From contig JAMXDE010000010.1 of assembly GCA_026770025.1 (NCBI GenBank), positions 2,542,001-2,606,000 of the forward strand: a stretch of DNA of 64,000 bases. Reading direction: 5' to 3'. The DNA is from Craspedostauros australis. Its lineage: Eukaryota; Bacillariophyta; Bacillariophyceae; Mastogloiales; Achnanthaceae. The notes under the pieces were generated by a model that searched no databases, was not told the DNA's origin, and worked only from the letters and a program-made list of their open reading frames with translations. Each line of letters starts with the position of its first letter. Position 1 is the stretch's first letter. This document shows, one piece after another, positions 57,308-64,000 of this stretch. A program made the position numbers and the translations under genes.

Positions 57308-57703
57308 ATGTTTCAAGAGATTGAAGGGCTGGATACTGCTCCCGCGCTGCCTCTGCCTCGTCTACGACGAGTCTGGTCTGCTCTCTACGATACATACGCA
57401 CAGACGAATGTTGCCGATGTCATTCATGAGCAGATTGGACATCCGTGGTTCCATCCACACTCTACCATCAACATCGTTGTTGGTTCATTGCGCAGACAAA
57501 GGACACATGGCAGCAGCATTATCACAAGCCGTGCGGTCGTCACCATGCCACCGGATTCGCACACAGAGCAATCTACTCCAAGTTACACTACCAAGCAGAT
57601 TGAAAACGACAGTGCCGATGCCAGTCGATTCAAGTTGCTGGAAGAGACGATCTACGAAGAACACATAGCAAACAAGGCAGAGAGAAATGATGAGAAGCCA
57701 TGA
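57308..57703 (+). CDS. Unrecognised 131-aa frame at 3' end of unit C
   Basis: Identical to the unit A frame at 34594-34989, ending at the same TGA. Confidence 0.35.
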   Translation: MFQEIEGLDTAPALPLPRLRRVWSALYDTYAQTNVADVIHEQIGHPWFHPHSTINIVVGSLRRQRTHGSSIITSRAVVTMPPDSHTEQSTPSYTTKQIENDSADASRFKLLEETIYEEHIANKAERNDEKP

Positions 57704-57868
57704 GGAGCATGGTTGCTGTGCGTCTCCATCGACCGTCCCGTATCGCGCTATTGTCCTCATCTCTCCATGAGTTACACTCCGCCATTGTGCCAGAACCGCA
57801 GTCGAGACCCTTATCAAGTCCCAGGAGGAGCAATCACTCACCGTTGTAGCAACACATGCCAGGGTCAC

Positions 57869-58115
57869 TAATTGCTACGGGCAAGTGTGTGAGTGCGTGT
57901 GTGTGTGTGTGCTAAAGTTGAGTTGTGCCCATTTAGAGGGCCCATGGAAGGTCCCATGGAATTGTGAGCTTATTCTACTGTGGTCTTGACTTTGCGTCAA
58001 GTTCGCTAAATGTTGCGTGCGTCGCGGGCGCTCCTAATCGTGGCGTTGCTGACGCAGCGGCGTGCTGGTTCGGGTTTGGTGTCGTATCGATCAGCTGGAC
58101 TAATTCATGATAACA
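57869..58115 (-). repeat. 3' LTR of copia copy 2 (247 bp)
   Basis: Identical to both LTRs of copy 1. Its partner lies beyond the window. Confidence 0.95.
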
Positions 58116-58138
58116 CTCGCCCTCAGGTGTTGAATGCG

Positions 58139-61100
58139 TTACCAACCCATGATCAGCTTTCGGGCTGCCACGAATTTGGCTCGCGCCAATGGCTTCGTCA
58201 TGATGTCGGCTTTCTGAAGAGTTGAATCGATGTACTTGATTTCGAAGGATCCTTTCTTGAGGTGAGATCGAAACCAATGGTATTTGATGGCGATGTGTTT
58301 TGATCTTGGTGTCATCCGCGGCGGCTTCGTTGTTGCTAAGGTGATGGCAGCTTGGTTATCCTCGAAGATGGTGGTCAGTTCTGATTCTGCCGTTGATTTG
58401 ATGTGGAAGGCGTGCATGAGTTGTTTGAGAGCGTTCTTGAGAGGTATGACTGATCTCATTGCGGTTGAGAGTGCAATGTACTCTGCTTCTTGTGTTGACA
58501 TTGCGATTTCGGACTGAATCTTTGATTTCCAAATGATGGGCATGTTACCAAGGGTGATGATGAATCCAGTGCGGGATCGGACGGAGTTGGGATCTTGAGG
58601 ATCTTCCTTGCCCCAGACTCCGGCAAAGTCAGCGTCGACATAGCAGTCCATGGAGCCGATTGCTGATCGTTTGACTTGGATGCCTTGGTCTTTCGTTCCG
58701 AGGAGGTAGCGTCCGATGCGTTTGAGTGCGAGTTCATGAGGATGTTTCGGATCATGGCTGAATCGAGCGCATTGATTGATGGCAAATGCGCAGTCTGGTC
58801 TTGTGTTCGTGCCAAGATACATCATCATTCCCAATACGGATCTGTAGTTGAATTGATTGGAAATGGAATCGGCATCTGGATTCTTGCCAAGAGTGGCGTC
58901 TGCTGGAATTACGCGGGAGGATCCTTGTTGCAGTCCGAGGGCTTCAATGACTTTGGCTGTGAGGCCAGGCTGAGAAAGCTTGATTTGGTCATCGTTGGAT
59001 TTCTCGATCTTTATACCGAGGTATGCAGAGAGATCTCCTTCGCATGTGAGGTCAAAACCTTCTTGATGCAGCTGTTGGATAGTCGATTGAACAGTTTCCA
59101 TCGTTGTGCCACAGAGGATCGCATCATCCACGTAGACGCAAATGATGATGTTGCTCTTGAGGAACAGACAGGGATCTTGCTCAGCCATTCTGAATCCGAA
59201 TTTGTCGCTGATGAGGGCGTCGCGAAGATGTTCGTACCACAGGCGTGGCGCTCTTCGGTCACCGTAAAGACTCTTGTTGACTTGTAGGATAGGGCGGTCC
59301 TTCTCTGGAATGTTTGGATTGTTGATAGGAATCGGTCCAGGGGGAGGAAGCATGTAGATTGGAGCAGGCAGATGAGATTGAACAAATGCATTTTTGAAGT
59401 CAATTGATTGAGTGTGCAGTCCATGTTCGATCATCAGTGCGAATATCAGACGGATGGAGCTCCATTCAACAACGGGAGCAAACGTTTCATTTCTGTCTCG
59501 CCCTGTTCGTTGCTGTTGGTCTCCTCGCACGCAGAGACGGGCTTTGAGCTTCATAATGGATCCATCTGGGAATCTTTTGCGACGAAAGACCCAGGTTGAA
59601 GGGATGATTTCGTGGTTGATTGCCATTGACCGAGGAACCACGCGGAATGTCTTCTTGTCAAGAAGCTGTTCAATTTCAGCGTTCATTGCTTTTCGCCATA
59701 TGGCTCGTTCGTTTAGGTCAGGGCAGTTCAGAACGTCGGCAAGAGATGGATGATCGTCATCGTGCGCTTTGGCTTGGAGAATGAGAGGGTCCATATCGTA
59801 GATTTCGTTGAGAGTTGGACTGGTAGACGCTTCCAGTAGGATCTGGTAGCGGCTTGGGATGTCGAAGTTGTCGTTGATGTCCCAATTGAGGTTTTGGAAG
59901 AAGAGTGGTGATGTCTGTGGTCGAGGTCCCGCGCCCGCGGCAGAGAGCATGAATGCGATGAAAGACGGTGTTGCGAGAGGTTGCTTCGTTCTGACGGTAG
60001 CGAGCGGGTCTGCGAATGCGTCGTCCGGATCGAGATCGTATAACTGGAGAGTTATCTTCGGCCGTTGGTGGCTCTGGCTGTGGCATGCCAGTGTTGTTTT
60101 CATTTTCAAGGGAAGGATCTGGTAGCGGTATGCCGGCGTTGTCGTCCTCGTCGCCGCTGTCCACTTCGGTGCCAGGCGGCAGATCATGGATGCTTGTATC
60201 GGGTGATGTGCGAGGGACGAATCCGTCGTCATCATCGTTTCTGATGATTGTTGCCGGCGGATGAATGAGCGGAGGCATGCGTGGTTCGGGGCGATGCTGG
60301 CGATTCCATTCTTCTCGTTCTTCGTCGGTCATGAATTCGGGATCTGCGTCAGGCAGAGGTCCGTCGATGTCTTCGTCGTGGTCTTCGGCGTAGTTATCGC
60401 TTTCGAAACGGATGATGTCATGCCAGTTGGGGTCGATGTCGTCTTCTCCGTCGTCGGTTGTTGCGATGGTAGAAAAGCGTTCGTCGAAGGCGCAGTGATA
60501 TTGACTGCTGATGTGACCGGTACGAGGATTGAGGATGGATGCGACGGTTGAGGAGAACTCGCGGTTGAAGCCAAGGAATTGGCCCATCCGAGCTCTTGCT
60601 TCCCATTTTGGAATCTTGTTCTTGTCTTGGAGGTTCTTGTGCAGGACGTATGCTGGGCAACCCCATACGCGCGATCGCTGGAGCATTACACAGCTGTCGT
60701 CAGATCCCGTGAACTTTGCCATGGGAGAGCTGTTGGAGTTTCGCTGCGGAATGTGGTTGTATGTCCAGGTGGCGTAGGTGACTGCGAGCGGCCAAAGTTC
60801 GACATCGAATTGATCGGGCCAGTGGAGGCTGACGTGAATGAGCATTGCTCTCGCCCTGTTCATGATGACTCGGATAGCGACCTCTGCAGCTCCATTTTGA
60901 TGGTGCGCTCCTTGCGACGCAAACCGGATGCTCTGATTGGCAGTCAACGATTCGCGGAAGGTGCGGGAGGAGAGAGAGCCTTGGTCCGTATGGTACATCT
61001 TGATGGACACGTTGCTCTGGCTGGCAATGTACTCGAAGTCGTTCTTGGCTTGGATGGTGTCGTGTGCGCCGAGAGATGCCTGATGGAAGGTATGGATGAA

Positions 61101-62741
61101 CCCGCTGTAGCTGTCGTAGAAGATGGTTCCGCCAACATATTTGCTGGATACGGGTTCGCGCCCTTTGGTGTGTTCGAGGCGTCCTTTCACTGCAACGTGG
61201 TAGTGATCCACAGAGACGAGGTGACCTGGTTTGGTTGCGTTTGGAGCAATTGGACGTTGGTCTTCGGATGGATGTGAGGTTCTTGTAGGTATTGGTCGAC
61301 GCTTGGCCGTTGCGATGGCGCAGGCTTGGCAGAGTGGGTTGATGCAGTTGGCAGGTCCCTTTCCTCGCCCTGGAAGGCAAGGGGTCTCAATCCATCTTTG
61401 CGCAGGTCCGGAGAGACGTCTTACTCTGCGTGTGAGTCGATAAAGTTGTTTCACATGATCCATTCCGAGATGTCCGAAGCGTTGATGATCCAGTAGCAGT
61501 TGTTTCTGATTTGCGGTGAGGTTCTCGTTTGCGGGTGACAGGACGGATGGTAGAGCGTGGGTGATTTGGCATTCAAAACAAGTGTGAGACTTGCATTGGC
61601 AGGGTATTGCATCCGGTTTTTCTGCAAGTTGGTGTTGAGGATCGCGCGCCAATGCGGTCGGAATATTCGTGAATGGATGGATAGGACAGTTCATTACGCT
61701 GCCATCCTCCAACTCGAATGAGAAGGATTCCGTGTCTCCGTAATATGGTTGGCGATCGGTCTTGATGCTGTGGGTATTGAGCGTAGGCTTGCGGAGAGAA
61801 GAGGCGGATGTGTGCTTCCTCCACATAATGTGCTCTGGTTCGGACAGGTGCGATGTTTCCATTTAGGGATAGCACTTGCCATTGGACGGTGCCTATGCCA
61901 GAGATTTGAAGTTTGCCGCTTGCTGTTTGGATGTCTCCGAAGTTACCGAGATGTGGTCCCGTAATGAAGTCCTCCTTTCGATATGTCATGGAGAATGAGC
62001 ACCCAGTGTCGAGGATGATGGGACACATGGCGCGCTTGTTGGTGAGACCGGGAGTATGGTAGTGACGGGAGACGAGAACGTCCATGAAGTTCGGTGCTTT
62101 GGATGCTTCATAGGCAGTGGAGGCCAGATAGGAGACGGCTTGCACCTGTGTTCGAAGTTTATCTGACTGAAGGGTGAAGAAAGATGGAGTGATCGAAAAG
62201 CAGTGCTTTGGTTGAGACGGAGGTAGAGACATTGCGCGTTGTTGAGCATCCGCGGCAATGCGTCGGTTCATCATGAATGAGTCAAACTCATCATGGAATC
62301 CGGAGAGATGAAGGAAGCGAGCTGGCAGCGGGTCGTTCTTGCGTGTGTGCTCGTCGTTCCATCCGTCGCCAAAGAGCAGTTGATCGTAGTCGAGAGGCTG
62401 GTGTTTGTTGTAAAAGCGTTGTTGGTGTTTCCAGCGATCGGTAGTGAGTGTTGAAAGGAAGAATAGTGTTGTCGATGGGATCATCACAGCGGATAGAAGG
62501 AAGAGACGACTCCAGAAGCCCATCCTCATGCGTTGCGTTGAGGCGAATATGGTCGGTGGTGCTTTGGAGCGACAGACTCGGTAGCTCTTGCGTCCGCGCA
62601 TGATGTTGACGTGGTTGAAGGTTTGGTGACAGTTGGCAGATAATGCCAGGACGTATGTTGTGAATGTGGATGCGAGCAGGTGCCAGAGGAGAGACGGGAA
62701 TAGCAGGATCGGACTTACGACAATGAAAGCTGCCTTTAAAA
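58139..62741 (-). pseudogene. pol: Copia Pol, copy 2, two frameshifts (possibly sequence errors)
   Basis: The same protein as copy 1 but split in three frames: 58139-59930 (RT/RNase H), about 59930-61772 (integrase) and 61772-62601 (protease). The breaks are one extra C in GAGGTCCCGCG (59928-59930) and one extra G in CTGTGGGTA (61772-61774). All catalytic motifs remain. No substitution against copy 1 was noticed, so the breaks may not be biological. Confidence 0.85.
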
Positions 62742-64000
62742 ACCCTCTTGTTCAGAGAATCTCAAAAGCTTGCGAGTTTCGTCGTCGTTCCCTTTGGTTC
62801 CGCTTGCTTGTTTGAGTTGTTGGAGGATCCCTTTCTACCTCGGCCGCGACGGTTGCGTTGGCGAGAGACGAAGTCGTCATGTCCGTCGGTTGATGGTTGC
62901 CCCATCGTTTGCAGGTTTCATGGTCACACCAGTATTCAGTCTTGCCGTGGGTGATGCGCTCGTGTGCCTCGCCCTGCTTTGGAGGCGTGTAGTCGATGGG
63001 CTGACCTCCGCGGTCATGGGAAGGTCGGCTGCGTCCTGAAGAGTCCTTGACGTTGGTGTTGGCTTTGCTCCTGATGCCTCTGAATCGGGTGTTCTTGGAT
63101 TTGGTCGGAGCAAACCATATCTCTTGATTGATGAGGCTGGTGTACTTCTTCAGAGCCATTTCGAGGATTTGCTCCCAAGTGAAAGGGTCGTTGCCAGTTG
63201 CGTCGAGGGCAGCTTCACGCATGTTGAAGTAGTCGACGAAGGGCTTGTTTGTGCAGGTTCTGATAACCTTCAAGAGCATGTCGTTCATGTCAGCTGGAAT
63301 CCCAAGCGGTGAGGCTTTGATTCGATGGATGGCTGCTCTCATGATCTGGCAGAATGTTTCAATGTTTTGGCTTTTGATGTTGGTCATCCTGAACTGAGGC
63401 GATCTTGTTCGTGATAGCTCGAGCAGTTTCAGATGTTGTCCTTGCGGCGATGCATTCCATGAAGTAGTAGGCCATTGGTCCTGTGCGGAGCTCCTCCGGG
63501 ATCTGTTGCATGCGAGCAGCAATGGCTTCGATGAGAGAGTCGTCACAAGAGGAAAGGATGAGCTCAAGCGACCATTGGAGGTTCTGCTGGTTGACTTTCC
63601 CACCGAAGAGAGAGTAGATCTCGGTAGAACGGAGCACAACGTCTTGGTCGAGCGTGAACGCGTTGTCCAGCAGATCAATGAAGGTATCGTCTGCGGCGGT
63701 TCGATCGAAGACAAGATCCCCGGCCTCGTTCCGAGTGGATCGGATGATTTGGAATGGCTCGTACATTGAGTACATCTTGAGGCGGCTGCGGAGGTTTTCC
63801 TTGAGTCGGGCGAAGTCATAGTTCTTTTCGAGGAACTTGTTGTCATTAATGGCAGTGGTTTGGTTCACCATCACAAAGAGCGGCTCGAGAGGCTCAACAG
63901 CTTGTTCTCTAACCTTGGTGCGGTCCTTGCCTTCGAGTGCAGCGCGTTCTTCCTTGGTAATGAGGATACGGTTGTTGGCTCGGGTGGCCGCATCATCGGG
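62736..64000 (-). pseudogene. gag: Copia Gag, copy 2, partial, three frameshifts (possibly sequence errors)
   Basis: C-terminal 420 residues or so of Gag in pieces. Indels relative to copy 1: T missing near 62,793 (CCCTTTGG for CCCTTTTGG), G missing near 62,891 (GGTTGATGG for GGTTGGATGG), extra G near 63,397 (CTGAGGCG for CTGAGCG). The zinc-knuckle-like motif and capsid helices are recognisable. The 5' end lies beyond the window. Confidence 0.8.

Larger units (their letters stand above)
28390..64000. repeat. Tandem array of ~7.5-kb units with a 22.7-kb superimposed duplication
   Basis: Three units share the same order of features. Unit A is 28,390-35,154 plus its tail 42,475-43,437, split by a copia insertion; unit B is about 43,438-50,977; unit C is about 50,978-57,868, and its tail would lie beyond the window. 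The motif AGACCATGCG marks the unit start at 28,411, 43,462 and 51,001, so B to C is 7,539 bp. A and C are nearly identical from 28,793/51,508 onward at a constant spacing of 22,714-22,716 bp, including the inserted element, whereas B differs from both throughout. Non-coding stretches inside units (for example 30,379-30,904, 31,572-32,244, 42,480-43,752, 45,287-45,964, 46,439-47,126, 50,318-51,268, 53,094-53,619, 54,287-54,959) hold no gene I can support. Confidence 0.9.
57869..64000 (-). mobile_element. Copia element copy 2, cut by window end
   Basis: Same insertion point (GTCAC at 57864-57868) and same sequence as element 1, carried along by the 22.7-kb duplication rather than a new insertion. 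The 3' LTR and pol are complete in extent; gag is truncated by the window. Frames are broken by single-base indels (see findings). Confidence 0.95.

Noticed and set aside
28390-57868. CRISPR-like array from regularly spaced ankyrin-coding repeats
   Set aside because: 102-bp repeats are coding, diverged and contiguous in a eukaryotic genome; no spacers.

Overview
The window looks like nuclear DNA of a photosynthetic stramenopile (ochrophyte), most likely a diatom. Three proteins carry N-terminal signals typical of a secondary red plastid: ASAFAF in a violaxanthin de-epoxidase family protein, SNALTP plus a twin-arginine thylakoid signal in a peroxiredoxin Q, and CNAFVTP in a small membrane protein. 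Genes have short GT-AG introns (about 235-735 bp). The LTR element is a Ty1/copia type resembling the CoDi elements of diatoms. The species is not resolvable from sequence alone.

Left half (1-28.4 kb), single-copy genes on both strands: the 3' part of an OGFOD1/Tpa1-type prolyl hydroxylase; an ankyrin-repeat relic; an unrecognised 256-aa protein; a three-exon secreted LRR protein with an EF-hand loop; a lumenal peroxiredoxin Q; a GAT-domain adaptor; the VDE-family lipocalin; a four-exon NAK-family kinase; a two-domain glyoxalase I; an MBOAT lysophospholipid acyltransferase; a B-type cyclin; and the small plastid protein. I rebuilt the multi-exon genes by joining frames at GT-AG sites that restore the domain consensus.

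Right half (28.4-64 kb), a tandem repeat array. A unit of about 7.5 kb occurs three times: A from 28.39 kb, B from 43.44 kb and C from 50.98 kb. Each holds a 34-residue ankyrin-repeat gene, a BTB-like frame, a minus-strand frame, a long Ser/Arg-rich frame and a small 3' frame. Most of these are broken, by different lesions in B than in A and C. A complete 7,320-bp copia element with identical 247-bp LTRs and a GTCAC target duplication sits in unit A, and unit B keeps the empty site. On top of this lies a 22,715-bp direct duplication: 28,793-51,507 is repeated almost exactly from 51,508 to the window end, with its junction inside an ankyrin repeat. Unit C and the second copia copy are therefore copies of unit A and its element.

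Most notable observations: a likely -1 frameshift signal (GGGTTTT) in the only four-codon overlap between gag and pol; a primer-binding site matching the anticodon arm of initiator tRNA-Met; an ankyrin gene that appears chimeric at the duplication junction; a cluster of 12 substitutions between otherwise near-identical copies; and indel-only differences in the second copia copy that look like assembly errors.
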